Notes under the pieces: model-generated
Database searches by the model: none
What the model was told of the DNA's origin: nothing
Seen by the model: the letters and a program-made list of their open reading frames with translations, nothing else
From: Lachnospiraceae bacterium
GTDB taxonomy: Bacteria > Bacillota > Clostridia > Lachnospirales > Lachnospiraceae
Assembly (NCBI GenBank): GCA_022791975.1
Contig: JAAWAC010000012.1
Span: 1-58,517 of the forward strand
Reading direction: 5' to 3'
Length of the DNA: 58,517 bases
Shown: positions 50,168-58,517 of the stretch, in pieces
Numbering within the stretch: position 1 is the stretch's first letter
Layout: every line of letters begins with the position of its first letter
Translations under genes and position numbers: made by a program

Positions 50168-52879
50168 TCAGAAAGACTGGGGACTTTTCCGGGAAAGGAT
50201 TTTTCTGCGAAGTCCTGCCAGAATCACAGGCGCCAGAACACAGGCTGCCAGAATGCCAAGGGAAGCCAGCAAAAGTCCTGTCCGGTTCTGCCTCCAATAT
50301 TTCTGGACAGGCGTAAACCAATATTCCCGACTGGCTTTGGCCGAAACACTACTCTCCTTCTCCCCGATCTCTATGCTCCCTGCTGCATATACGCCTCTGG
50401 AGGACCAGCGATAATCCCCAGCCTCCATATCATCCAGATTCACCCGGCCTTCTTCATCCGTCTCTGCGGTAAATAAGTATCCGTCCTCATCATAGAAATC
50501 AATGCTGTCATTGGCCATATCTTCCCCAAACTTTACATTGACCCGGAAGCTTTCCTTTACCTCAATCTGTTCAATGGAATCCATGATAGCATCACTCACT
50601 TTCGATGCATCGCTGACCCCTGCATAGCTGCCGCCGGTTTCCTCCGCAATGCTGGCAAAAAAGTCCTCCGCATCACTGCTGGCATCTGTGCCGATGGAAA
50701 ACACATTGATAAGGCTCTCCCCCATGGAATCAGCCACCCGCTTGTCCGACTTTTCATAATCCAGACTGATGTCTGCATTAAATAAAGCCAGCAGAACATC
50801 CTCATAGGTATATCCTGTCACAGGCTCCGGATTTAAGGGCGCGGCATCCCCCAAAATAATGATAATTTTCTTTGCATGTAGCCTCCAGTCAAGCTTTACC
50901 GCCTCCATAAGAGCAGAAAAAACGGTCTCCTCATTGTCTCCTCCGTCTCCCAGCTCCAGCCCGTTTACCGCGTTTGTTATCTCGGCATCATCATCGCTAA
51001 AGGCAAGCTGAACCTTGCAGGGATAATCCTGGGAAGCCCCGGAGCGATCTGGAAAATCCCGATAATCAATCAAAGCCACCCGGTAATTCTCTGTTTTCTC
51101 CCGTAGACTCTCCAAAATATTCACCATATTTGCTTTGGCATTGTCAATATCATCCTGCATAGATCCGGTGGTATCCACCACAAAGCAAAGATCCATCCCT
51201 TCGTTTACGGAAGTCTGAAGCACACGGCCCAGGGTCATATTCCTTGATCTTAAGGCATTCTCCACGGCCTGTCCCGCATCCACCATACGGCTGGTGCCAT
51301 CCTCATAATAAAACCGAGTGGTAGTGGAAGCCAGCAAAATTTCCTTTGCCTCCGGTCCGGTCAATTCCGGGTTGCAGGCAAAAATCAATCCAGCTACGCC
51401 GGTCACATGGGGTGTGGCCATGGATGTACCACTGTTATATTTATAGCCGTCCACCTGGCAGCTATATACATCGCAGCCTGGCGCCACAATATCTACCCTG
51501 GCGCCCACATTGGAAAAACCAGCATAGTAATAAAAAGTTTCGGTGTTCGTTGATCTGCTGCCATCAATCCCAGCAGCTCCCACCACTACCACCCGGTCCT
51601 TTACTTCCGATGCAGTCATTAGGTTCAGGAAATTATTGTAGAGCGCCAGGGAACCGCCCACCTCTCCCTTCCATCCAAAGAGAGACATGATGGTCTCTCC
51701 CCATTTCATCTCGGTACGATAGCCGTAGGGATAGGAATTATCACGATAGTAATAGGTACTGTTACTGTTTCCTGCTGCCACACAAATTAAAAAATCCGGC
51801 CTTCCCTCCTGTTGTCTGGCCGAAATAATCCGTGCCAATCCAGCCTCTGTCATTTTGGCCTGTGTGGTAAGATACTGGATGGCGTTCTGATTCCCATGAC
51901 TGGCCGCAAATCCAATAAGCCGGTTGGTATTTTGGCTGATATTAATCACCTGGACATCCTGATCAAGTAACGTTTTCAAATCCAAAAGATAACTGTAGGC
52001 TGTCCCGTAACCAGAATCATAGTTCTTCCCCTTGTCATAATACGTTTGGCTGTGATACAACTCACCCATGCCACCCATCACACCGGAAACGCCTGTGTCA
52101 TTCCCCCATCTGGCGCTTATCGTGCCGGAAACATGGGTGCCATGCTCATCAGCAGGCACAACATAGGTGCCTTCTGCTACCGCGCCGTTTTTGGGGTTGA
52201 TAAACAGACTGGTAGAATTGACAATGCTTAAATCCTCATGGGAGATATCGGGCATGGTATCAATAAGCCCAACCTTCACCGTGGTCATATCATCCCGGTA
52301 CCCCCAGGCATTGGGCGCATGGATAGCCTCCATGCCCCAGTTTTCTCCCCTGGGCACCTCCATATTCCATTCATCCCCATTCCATGGATCCGAAGGATAG
52401 GCAGCCTCCTTATAGACAATATCTCCCTCTGCCGCCTCGTCCACATCGTCTGCCTCAAATTCAGAGACAAGATTCAGGTAAGCATCCTCCACCGTATCCC
52501 TGGTCTTAATCTTTTTGACCAGGCGTTCCAGATCCTCGTAGGTCATGGCGTCCGGAAGCATTAGCCTATACACCCCAATGTCCCCCATGGTCTCGTCCAG
52601 CTCTCCCCCGTATTCCTCCGCAAGCTGGGTCATCTGCTCCCAGGTAGCGGAGGCTTTGGCAAAGATCACCACCTCATTGTTTATATACAGGATTCCGTTT
52701 TCCTGATTAAAATCAATATATTCCGATTCCTCCGCGACAAAAGGCGTCTCTTCCACCTGTCCCCGGTTGGGATCAAAGAAATTGGGAAACAGAAAAAACA
52801 CCCAGAGAGCCAAAAAGGCCCCAAAAGCCAGAACTAAAATCAATAACCCAATAAGAACCCGCTTACATATTTTTTTCAT
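50168..52879 (-). CDS. Membrane-anchored subtilisin-like protease fused to a von Willebrand A domain
   Basis: A 903-aa predicted cell-surface protein. A TM anchor (about 8-32) is followed by a prodomain-like region (about 65-140) and an S8 peptidase domain with intact triad: Asp207 (VGLIDTMPD), His246 (DEHGTHVSG) and Ser486 (NSGTSMATPH), with oxyanion Asn371 (VAAGNSN). A VWA domain (about 562-770) has a MIDAS site Asp569-Thr571-Ser573 and a later GDAAP loop. A beta-sandwich stretch (about 780-850) leads to a second TM (about 868-890) and a basic tail. The gene overlaps the upstream zinc-ribbon gene by 17 nt. Substrate and VWA ligand are unknown. Confidence 0.93.
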   Translation of the reverse strand: MKKICKRVLIGLLILVLAFGAFLALWVFFLFPNFFDPNRGQVEETPFVAEESEYIDFNQENGILYINNEVVIFAKASATWEQMTQLAEEYGGELDETMGDIGVYRLMLPDAMTYEDLERLVKKIKTRDTVEDAYLNLVSEFEADDVDEAAEGDIVYKEAAYPSDPWNGDEWNMEVPRGENWGMEAIHAPNAWGYRDDMTTVKVGLIDTMPDISHEDLSIVNSTSLFINPKNGAVAEGTYVVPADEHGTHVSGTISARWGNDTGVSGVMGGMGELYHSQTYYDKGKNYDSGYGTAYSYLLDLKTLLDQDVQVINISQNTNRLIGFAASHGNQNAIQYLTTQAKMTEAGLARIISARQQEGRPDFLICVAAGNSNSTYYYRDNSYPYGYRTEMKWGETIMSLFGWKGEVGGSLALYNNFLNLMTASEVKDRVVVVGAAGIDGSRSTNTETFYYYAGFSNVGARVDIVAPGCDVYSCQVDGYKYNSGTSMATPHVTGVAGLIFACNPELTGPEAKEILLASTTTRFYYEDGTSRMVDAGQAVENALRSRNMTLGRVLQTSVNEGMDLCFVVDTTGSMQDDIDNAKANMVNILESLREKTENYRVALIDYRDFPDRSGASQDYPCKVQLAFSDDDAEITNAVNGLELGDGGDNEETVFSALMEAVKLDWRLHAKKIIIILGDAAPLNPEPVTGYTYEDVLLALFNADISLDYEKSDKRVADSMGESLINVFSIGTDASSDAEDFFASIAEETGGSYAGVSDASKVSDAIMDSIEQIEVKESFRVNVKFGEDMANDSIDFYDEDGYLFTAETDEEGRVNLDDMEAGDYRWSSRGVYAAGSIEIGEKESSVSAKASREYWFTPVQKYWRQNRTGLLLASLGILAACVLAPVILAGLRRKILSRKSPQSF

Positions 52880-53591
52880 ATTTTTTCCCTCTGCACACCG
52901 TGATACAAGAATAAACGGAAATCAAAACCGCCCCCAGCAGCAACCAAAGAAGCGCATACATAAAGCTTACATCCTGAAAAGCCGTCATGGACGCCTTCAG
53001 TATATTTTGCATCCCTCCGGACATTCTCTCTACCAACAAAGGCCAAAACAGTCCCCCAAAAAAGCTTAGCAGCCCTGTCAAAAGGCCGGATATTCCCAAA
53101 AATAAAAAGATTCTTCTGACCCACCGAATATTTAAAAACACAATGCAAAACAGAGGAATCCCCACCAGAATTCCACCCAAAATCAACGGAAGTGAAGATT
53201 CCAGCAGCTCTGTAAGCCTGTCTCCTGATATGCCTCCTACAGATGGAAAATTTACATTCGCCGCCAGTCCATGAAAAAAGGCCATTGCCATAAGTATGGT
53301 TGCAAAAAGAACAAAAAACAGGGAAAAGAAACCCGCGGCAAATCCGGAGGGGATCCCTCTGGAGCCCTTTGCGCTGTTCCCCTCCTCTGCCGTCAACAAG
53401 GCCTCTCCTGTTACTCTCTCCTGAAAAATCTCCTCTGAACCTACAGTCTCCTTTTCCCGCTCTATTCCCTGCTCTTCTTCCTCCAGTCTTGCTCCGCATT
53501 CCTGGCAAAAGCAGCTCTCTGGGAATACCTCCTGCCCACAATTTGGACAGAACCGCGTATTTGGTTCCTGCATATCATATTCTGTATTCAT
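52863..53591 (-). CDS. Zinc-ribbon membrane protein
   Basis: A 242-aa protein with an N-terminal zinc ribbon, Cys15-x2-Cys18 and Cys29-x2-Cys32. An acidic linker (about 36-75) leads to about four membrane spans (near 83-108, 130-155, 162-185 and 212-232). The basic C-terminus ends inside the protease gene's start region, with a 17-nt overlap. Such zinc-ribbon plus membrane proteins usually act as adaptors. Its tight coupling to the protease gene suggests it assists, localises or controls that enzyme. GAGGAGGG precedes the ATG. Confidence 0.85.
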   Translation of the reverse strand: MNTEYDMQEPNTRFCPNCGQEVFPESCFCQECGARLEEEEQGIEREKETVGSEEIFQERVTGEALLTAEEGNSAKGSRGIPSGFAAGFFSLFFVLFATILMAMAFFHGLAANVNFPSVGGISGDRLTELLESSLPLILGGILVGIPLFCIVFLNIRWVRRIFLFLGISGLLTGLLSFFGGLFWPLLVERMSGGMQNILKASMTAFQDVSFMYALLWLLLGAVLISVYSCITVCRGKKYEKNM

Positions 53592-53634
53592 TCAGCCCTC
53601 CTCATAAAAAGTTTTCTGAAACTCCCCCTGCTAC

Positions 53635-53652
53635 CCTTGTCCACCGAGGGTA
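53635..53652 (+). repeat. 18-bp intergenic motif, copy 3
   Basis: CCTTGTCCACCGAGGGTA, 44 nt upstream of the zinc-ribbon gene and about 200 nt before asnB. TACCCT and AGGGTA at its edges form an inverted repeat in this copy. Confidence 0.55.
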
Positions 53653-53740
53653 TCTTAAAATTTTACAAAATATCCCTCTATTTGTCAATGTTCCCCTGGA
53701 AAAACCCTCCTCTCAAAAACTCTTACCACTTGGTTACAAC

Positions 53741-53769
53741 TTGTTACACTTTCGATACATTTCTGTAAA
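53741..53769 (+). promoter_or_regulatory. Candidate promoter of asnB
   Basis: TTGTTA (53741-53746), 17-bp spacer, TGTAAA (53764-53769), 82 nt upstream of the ATG. Each hexamer matches 4 of 6 consensus bases. Confidence 0.35.
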
Positions 53770-53851
53770 TCCGGGGAAATATACCCCTGCTAAGATAAAA
53801 CCATCAAATATTTCAGGAAAGAACAACAGAACAAAAAAGGAGAACCCAATT

Positions 53852-55801
53852 ATGTGTGGAATTTGTGGATTTATAGAACAAACCAAAACCTCGCTCGCCA
53901 ATCCTGCCAAAGAGATGCCTCCCCTTGTCTCCGGCCCGGACTCCACCCAGAATAAAATTCTGGAGCATATGATGGCCACCCTGGTGCACCGGGGACCGGA
54001 TCAGGGCAAGACCTGGACCTCTGAGCATGCGGCCCTGGGTTTTCGGCGGCTGAGTATTATTGATATAGAAAGCGGTATGCAACCTCTAACCAATGAAGCT
54101 GGTGACAAAGTTCTGGTTTTCAACGGAGAGATATACAATTATCAGGAGCTGCGTCAAGAGCTTCTGGATGCCGGACACCGTTTCTCCACCCAGGGAGATT
54201 CCGAAGTGCTGATCCACGGCTATGAGGAATGGGGAGAACATTTGCCTGACCATCTGCGGGGCATGTTCGCCTTTGCCATCTGGGACGAGACCAGCCGCCA
54301 GATTTACGCGGCCAGGGACTTTTTCGGTATTAAGCCCTTTTATTATGCCCTTATCAATGGAACCTTTGTGTTTGCCTCAGAAATCAAAAGTATTTTAGCC
54401 TATCCAGGCTATGAGAAAAGGCTCAACCAGGAAGCGTTGGAGCAGTATCTGTCCTTCCAGTATTCTGTGCTAGATGAGACCTTCTTTCAGGGTATTTACC
54501 AGCTGCGCCCAGGTCATTTCCTGAAATTTCGCCAGGACACGGTGGTTTTAGAGCTGCGCCGGTATTTCACTCCCACGCTTACCCCGGAAGCGCCCCTGTC
54601 CACAGATAAGGGCTCTGATGTCAATCCTCTGCGCCGGGAGGCTCTGCGAAAGCAGCTGGACAGTGCTATCCAGGAATCTGTCCAGACTCATATGATTGCT
54701 GACGTAGAGGTGGGCACCTTTCTCTCCGGCGGTGTGGATTCCAGCCTTATCGCCGCAGAATTTACCGGAGACAAGTCCTTTACCGTAGGCTTTGGCAGTG
54801 ATCCCTCCCGTTACAATGAGATCCCTCTGGCCAAGGAGCTCTCAGAAGATCTGGGACTAACCCACAATGGAAAACGCATCTCCGAGCGAGAATTTTGGGA
54901 AGCTGTGCCTGAGGTTCTGTATTACATGGATGAACCCTTTGGAGACCCTTCTGCTGTAGCCCTGTATTTTGTTTCCCGGGAAGCTGCCCGTAAAGTACGG
55001 GTAGTCGTGTCCGGGGAGGGCTCCGACGAATTTTTTGGTGGCTATCGTATCTACTGTGAACCCAACGCTCTCCATGGCTATCAAAAGCTTCCCCTAAATC
55101 TTCGAAAAGCTCTGGCCTCCCTGGCCAGTCATCTGCCCAATATGAAAGGACGCAGCTTTCTTATCCGGGGCAGCAAGACCGTAGAAGAACGGTATATCGG
55201 CAATGTAAATCTATTTACAGAAAAGGAGCGCAAGCATCTGCTTAAGGTATGTACTCGTGCTCTTTCTCCTCAGAAGCTTCTGGAGGAAGATTACCGAGAT
55301 TCCAAGCATCTCAATGACGCCAGCCGTATGCAATATATCGATCTCCTTCACTGGCTACCTGGAGATATTTTGCGCAAGGCAGATCGCATGAGCATGGCCC
55401 ATTCTCTGGAGGTGCGAGTTCCCTATCTGGATCGAAAGGTCTTTGAGGCTGCCAGAAGCCTTCCCCCTGGCTGCAAACAAAAGGGGCAGATCTCCAAGGA
55501 GCTCTTCCGCCAGGTGGCCCTCCGGCATCTCCCCTGGGATACCAGCCAGAGGAAGAAACTGGGCTTTCCTGTTCCCCTGGGTGCCTTTTTGGGATCTGCC
55601 ATAGGAAAGGAAAAGCTTAAGGAGGCCTTTTCCTCCCCGGCCGCAAAAAAATATTTTAACCAGGACGCACTTGAGGAACTGTTAGCTGGAAAGGGCTGCG
55701 GCCGTGGCTGGACCAACTATAAAATCTGGACCATCTATGCATTCCTCACCTGGTACAAAATCTATTTCCCAGAGGATTCTCTGGCTGATGGTTCCCTATG
55801 A
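53852..55801 (+). CDS. asnB: Asparagine synthetase B, glutamine-hydrolysing
   Basis: Makes asparagine from aspartate, ATP and glutamine. The N-terminal class II glutaminase starts MCGICGF with catalytic Cys2 and has LVHRGPDQG, RRLSIID and FNGEIYNY. The synthetase domain (from about residue 265) has the pyrophosphate loop SGGVDSS (about 291-297) and VVSGEGSDEFFGGY. At 649 aa it is normal. The start at 53852 is fixed by the need for Cys2 and by AAAAAGGAG 9 nt upstream; the upstream ORF extension (from 53300) is rejected. A perfect bidirectional terminator follows. Confidence 0.96.
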   Translation: MCGICGFIEQTKTSLANPAKEMPPLVSGPDSTQNKILEHMMATLVHRGPDQGKTWTSEHAALGFRRLSIIDIESGMQPLTNEAGDKVLVFNGEIYNYQELRQELLDAGHRFSTQGDSEVLIHGYEEWGEHLPDHLRGMFAFAIWDETSRQIYAARDFFGIKPFYYALINGTFVFASEIKSILAYPGYEKRLNQEALEQYLSFQYSVLDETFFQGIYQLRPGHFLKFRQDTVVLELRRYFTPTLTPEAPLSTDKGSDVNPLRREALRKQLDSAIQESVQTHMIADVEVGTFLSGGVDSSLIAAEFTGDKSFTVGFGSDPSRYNEIPLAKELSEDLGLTHNGKRISEREFWEAVPEVLYYMDEPFGDPSAVALYFVSREAARKVRVVVSGEGSDEFFGGYRIYCEPNALHGYQKLPLNLRKALASLASHLPNMKGRSFLIRGSKTVEERYIGNVNLFTEKERKHLLKVCTRALSPQKLLEEDYRDSKHLNDASRMQYIDLLHWLPGDILRKADRMSMAHSLEVRVPYLDRKVFEAARSLPPGCKQKGQISKELFRQVALRHLPWDTSQRKKLGFPVPLGAFLGSAIGKEKLKEAFSSPAAKKYFNQDALEELLAGKGCGRGWTNYKIWTIYAFLTWYKIYFPEDSLADGSL

Positions 55802-55827
55802 TACTCTCAAAATTCTGCAATACAACC

Positions 55828-55863
55828 AAAGAGGATAAAAAGCATCTGCTTTTTATCCTCTTT
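55828..55863. terminator. Bidirectional terminator between asnB and the lipoprotein gene
   Basis: Perfect 17-bp stem (55828-55844 with 55847-55863) and a 2-nt loop. The plus strand continues TTTGTCTT and the arms themselves carry A and T runs. Confidence 0.93.
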
Positions 55864-55902
55864 GTCTTATTCCAAAAGGATCTCCCAGCCAACACGCCAC
55901 TC

Positions 55903-57405
55903 CTAGAGCTCCAATATCATACACTGACGCTTTCCATCATACACCGTTTCCCCTTGCCAGGTTTCCAGCAAAATGCGTCTGCTTGGAGCGTCATATTCCA
56001 TATGAATGAGATTGTGCAGATCCTTGTAGAGAAGCTGCCCTTCCTGCTGCCCCTGTGGATACCAATACAGGCTTAAGTCCTCTGTATGAAGGAGCTCCTG
56101 CACCTGGGTCAGCATTAAATTTTCCATATCTTTTTCGATACCGTTCCCCATGGTTTGCCCGCCTCCTTCATTGGTTACCTCCTCATTTCCCATAAAATAG
56201 CCCTTACCCTGAATGGTCAAAAAACTGCCATCGTCCAGCCGCCGAAAATCTAAAATCAGCTCCTCAAGGTTAGAAGCCTGAAGGACTGTCTCAGAGGTAT
56301 TTTCCCCCATATGAATCTGCTCCACCCTCTCATATCCTATAAGATAATAGAGCATCTGTTCTTCCCAGTTTACCTGGTAAGCCAGGTAATCCAAAATGTC
56401 CCCCATCTGCCAATGCAGATAAAACTCTGAGGCCTGGGGATTCTCCCAGCTAGGCTCCTGCTGCTCCCATTCCGGGGGATACATGGCTATCACCCGCAGG
56501 ATCTCCGGATTACTCCAATCCCTTACAAAATTAAGAATGCCTGCCGTTCCCTCCCAGCAATCAAAAAGCTCCTGATCAAAAATTTCCTGATCTGTCCCCA
56601 AATTCTTGCTTTCACCTATATTGTACAGATATTTGTCCACAGAGCGAAAGCTACTCCCGCCCAACCCCAGGCTCTCCATCATTTGCTCCCATTCCTTGTC
56701 CTTTGTCCCATCCGTCTCTGAGGAGTCACCCTCCCTGTCCATCTCCCCGGACTCCATATCATACAGACCGACAAGACTCCCCTCTTTGATTCCCATCATG
56801 TCAAAGCTCATCCAACGACCGTTGGGTGACCAGGAAGGAAACAGCCGTCTATTTATCTCTTCTTCTCCCACAGTTTCATAGAGCAGCTGGGTGGACTGGG
56901 TCTTAAAATCACAAAGCCATACCAGCATATTTCCCCAGAACGTACTGCCCTCATAGAACAAAGCCTCCCGCCCGGTGGGGGAAATCTTAATCTTCCTGGG
57001 ATACAGCTCCCCCAGAGCATCCGAATGCCACAGGCGTAGATTTCCGGTGGAATCATAAAAGCCATACCGATAATCTACCATACGACAGTCTAATTTCCAG
57101 AAATTCCCACCTACGCCTTCCTCCTCACTGGACAGCTCTGCCGTAACAATCTTGACCTCATGGGGACCGCAGTCAGATAAAAAGGCGCTGCGCTCCCAGG
57201 CAAGCTTTGTCTCATAATCATACGTATAAATCCTTTTTACCGTAAAGCCCTCGGATGCGTTTTCCTGCTCCACCTCCACTTCCTGGCTCTCTGGCAGACG
57301 TAGGGTTTTCTGTCTGGGCGTGCAGGCTGTAAAAACAGCAGGCAAAAGCATCAAAGCCAGCAGCCTTGCCCTCCGAAATCTTTTTTTGTATCTCCCACTT
57401 ATCAT
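55903..57405 (-). CDS. Lipoprotein with propeller-like repeats, partner of the adjacent sensor kinase
   Basis: A 500-aa secreted protein. The basic N-terminus and hydrophobic signal end at Cys28 (AVFTAC), a plausible though not canonical lipobox. The body has repeated beta motifs such as KISPTGREALFYEG and FPSWSPNGRWMSFDM, typical of TolB/WD-like propellers. There is an acidic loop near 215-235. I know no exact family. The start at 57405 is chosen from AGAGGT 6 nt upstream. It lies 67 nt after the sensor kinase gene on the same strand, so it may modulate the kinase. Confidence 0.8.
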   Translation of the reverse strand: MISGRYKKRFRRARLLALMLLPAVFTACTPRQKTLRLPESQEVEVEQENASEGFTVKRIYTYDYETKLAWERSAFLSDCGPHEVKIVTAELSSEEEGVGGNFWKLDCRMVDYRYGFYDSTGNLRLWHSDALGELYPRKIKISPTGREALFYEGSTFWGNMLVWLCDFKTQSTQLLYETVGEEEINRRLFPSWSPNGRWMSFDMMGIKEGSLVGLYDMESGEMDREGDSSETDGTKDKEWEQMMESLGLGGSSFRSVDKYLYNIGESKNLGTDQEIFDQELFDCWEGTAGILNFVRDWSNPEILRVIAMYPPEWEQQEPSWENPQASEFYLHWQMGDILDYLAYQVNWEEQMLYYLIGYERVEQIHMGENTSETVLQASNLEELILDFRRLDDGSFLTIQGKGYFMGNEEVTNEGGGQTMGNGIEKDMENLMLTQVQELLHTEDLSLYWYPQGQQEGQLLYKDLHNLIHMEYDAPSRRILLETWQGETVYDGKRQCMILEL

Positions 57406-57472
57406 TCTAACACCTCTATTTTCCATGCTTTATTTTCTTTTCCATGGCTACAAGAGCGGGCGAATGCTGGTT

Positions 57473-58517
57473 TCATCCTCCCCCCACTTCCCGGGCCTCC
57501 TGGAGGCGAAAGTAAAATACCGTCTGTTCCCCCGGCTCACTTTCCACACCGATCACCCCCGCATGCTCCTGAAGGATTTTTTTACAAATGGACAACCCCA
57601 GGCCCGCACTGCCCTGCTCTCGGGAGTAGGCCTTATCCGTCCGATAAAAGGGTTCAAAAACCCGGGACTTCTCCGCCGGCTTCAATCCCTTTCCCCGGTT
57701 CCACACAGACAACAGGATAAAGCCCCCCCGGCTCAATCCCTGAATCCGGATGGAAGTATGGCTTTCTCCGTATTTAATGGCATTATCCACAAGGTTGATG
57801 ATCACCTGACGGAGCCGCTCCTCCAGCCCCATTACCCAAAGCTCCCGGGGAAGCTGGGTCTCAATTTGCATTCCGTACCGGTTGGCCTTAATAGACATGG
57901 ACTTTGCCACGCTGCCAGCTACCTCCGCCAGGTTTAGCCTCTGCTTCTCCATATACATGCTTTTATCGGACATTTCCAGCAGCTGCAACACCATCTGGTG
58001 AAGCCGGGTACTCTCCTGGAGAATATGATGCAGTCCCTGCTTTGTCAGCTGGGCATCCTTCCCCTTATCCTCCTCCATCAGCTGGGCATAGCCCTGAATG
58101 GTGGTGAGAGGCGTTTTCAACTCATGAGTCACATTGTTATAGAATTCCTGCCTGCTGCCCAAAAGCTCCATAATCCGTTGTTGGTCGTCCTGCATTTTGC
58201 GAAATTGGGTTCCGATGGTCTCCAGCATCACCCGAAAGTTCCGGGACAGCTCCCCCACCTCGTCCCTGCGCCTGGAATCTGCCAGCTCCGCCAGCAGCTG
58301 GATTTCCACTTCCTCCCGGTTTAAATCTCGGGTGAGCTGCCAGGAAATCTGGGTCAGCGTCTGAATAGGCCGAAGCATCTGCCCCATCAAAACCAGCAGC
58401 ACCAGCAGCACAATCCCAAATACTGCTGCCGCTGTCTGGCATACCAGCCATTCCATCTGTTTTCCCTGGACATACAGCTGGGACTCGTCCACCTGATACC
58501 GGATAATTCCCACCGTG
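57473..58517 (-). CDS. Sensor histidine kinase, N-terminus beyond window
   Basis: Partial gene: the reading frame is open to the window edge, and the first in-frame GTG (58513) looks internal. Visible parts are the second TM (about residues 24-46 of the 347 visible), HAMP (LRPIQTLTQISWQL), DHp with phospho-acceptor His in NNVTHELKTPLTTIQGY, and HATPase with N box LRQVIINLVDNAIKYGE and G box AGLGLSICKKI. This is an EnvZ/PhoR-like kinase, different from the YesM-type one at 24686. Its response regulator should lie upstream, outside the window. The propeller lipoprotein gene follows it. Confidence 0.92.
   Translation of the reverse strand, partial: TVGIIRYQVDESQLYVQGKQMEWLVCQTAAAVFGIVLLVLLVLMGQMLRPIQTLTQISWQLTRDLNREEVEIQLLAELADSRRRDEVGELSRNFRVMLETIGTQFRKMQDDQQRIMELLGSRQEFYNNVTHELKTPLTTIQGYAQLMEEDKGKDAQLTKQGLHHILQESTRLHQMVLQLLEMSDKSMYMEKQRLNLAEVAGSVAKSMSIKANRYGMQIETQLPRELWVMGLEERLRQVIINLVDNAIKYGESHTSIRIQGLSRGGFILLSVWNRGKGLKPAEKSRVFEPFYRTDKAYSREQGSAGLGLSICKKILQEHAGVIGVESEPGEQTVFYFRLQEAREVGGG

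Noticed and set aside
53733..53748. Second WalR-like site (two TGTAAC on the minus strand)
   Set aside because: The half-sites are 4 nt apart instead of 5 and lie about 140 nt from the nearest minus-strand start. Not strong enough to call.
53300..53851. 184-codon upstream extension of the asnB frame
   Set aside because: Class II glutamine amidotransferases need Cys right after the initiator Met, and a good ribosome site precedes 53852. The extension overlaps the zinc-ribbon gene and looks like non-coding sequence.
1..58517. CRISPR array, prophage, insertion sequence or integron
   Set aside because: No regularly spaced repeats, transposase, integrase or phage structural genes are seen anywhere in the window.

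Overview
The window looks like chromosome of a gut-type Firmicute, most likely a Lachnospiraceae member (class Clostridia). This rests on protein style and gene order: lysS-greA-dusB-birA, dnaE-pfkA-trmH, LplABC-type sugar importers with YesM/YesN-like two-component systems, and consensus sigma-A promoters with strong AGGAGG ribosome sites. The genus cannot be settled from the sequence alone. No prophage, insertion sequence, CRISPR array or rRNA was seen. One tRNA gene (Gln, anticodon CTG) is present.

Positions 1-17003 are housekeeping genes, all on the minus strand: lysS, greA, dusB, a small hypothetical gene, birA, a small membrane protein, argF, a patatin phospholipase, an SPFH/NfeD pair, a secreted SH3-SleB cell-wall hydrolase with a WalR-like box on its promoter, a SpoU methyltransferase, pfkA, dnaE and coaBC. 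Diverging from coaBC is panT-coaX (17189-18623), so pantothenate uptake, phosphorylation and conversion to phosphopantetheine are encoded around one intergenic region.

Positions 18633-33794 form a 15 kb glycan-use locus. On the minus strand, read right to left, come an unusual Gfo/Idh protein, a large solute-binding lipoprotein, two LplB/LplC-type permeases, a sensor kinase and an AraC-type response regulator, then TIM-barrel, Gfo/Idh, TIM-barrel, Gfo/Idh and an SGNH esterase. A GH20 hexosaminidase without a signal peptide diverges from it on the plus strand. Repeated Gfo/Idh plus AP-endonuclease-type TIM-barrel pairs suggest oxidation-elimination (3-keto) glycoside breakdown, in addition to or instead of plain hydrolysis.

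Positions 33925-38531 hold a small protein gene, a Sel1-repeat/CvfB/acyl-ACP thioesterase operon and a hypothetical gene, with two strong divergent sigma-A promoters. Positions 38746-46622 are a second catabolic locus: a LysR regulator, a DapA/NAL-type aldolase, an RraA-type aldolase, a D-2-hydroxyacid dehydrogenase and an SDR on the plus strand, convergent with a MalEFG-like importer on the minus strand. A perfect 12-bp palindrome sits at the predicted start point of the aldolase operon.

Positions 46831-58517 hold tRNA-Gln, a Mn-type cation efflux protein, nicotinate phosphoribosyltransferase, a membrane-anchored subtilisin fused to a von Willebrand A domain (overlapping a zinc-ribbon membrane protein gene), asparagine synthetase, and a sensor kinase (cut by the window end) followed by a propeller-like lipoprotein. 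An 18-bp motif of unknown role occurs three times in non-coding DNA (38548, 48397, 53635).
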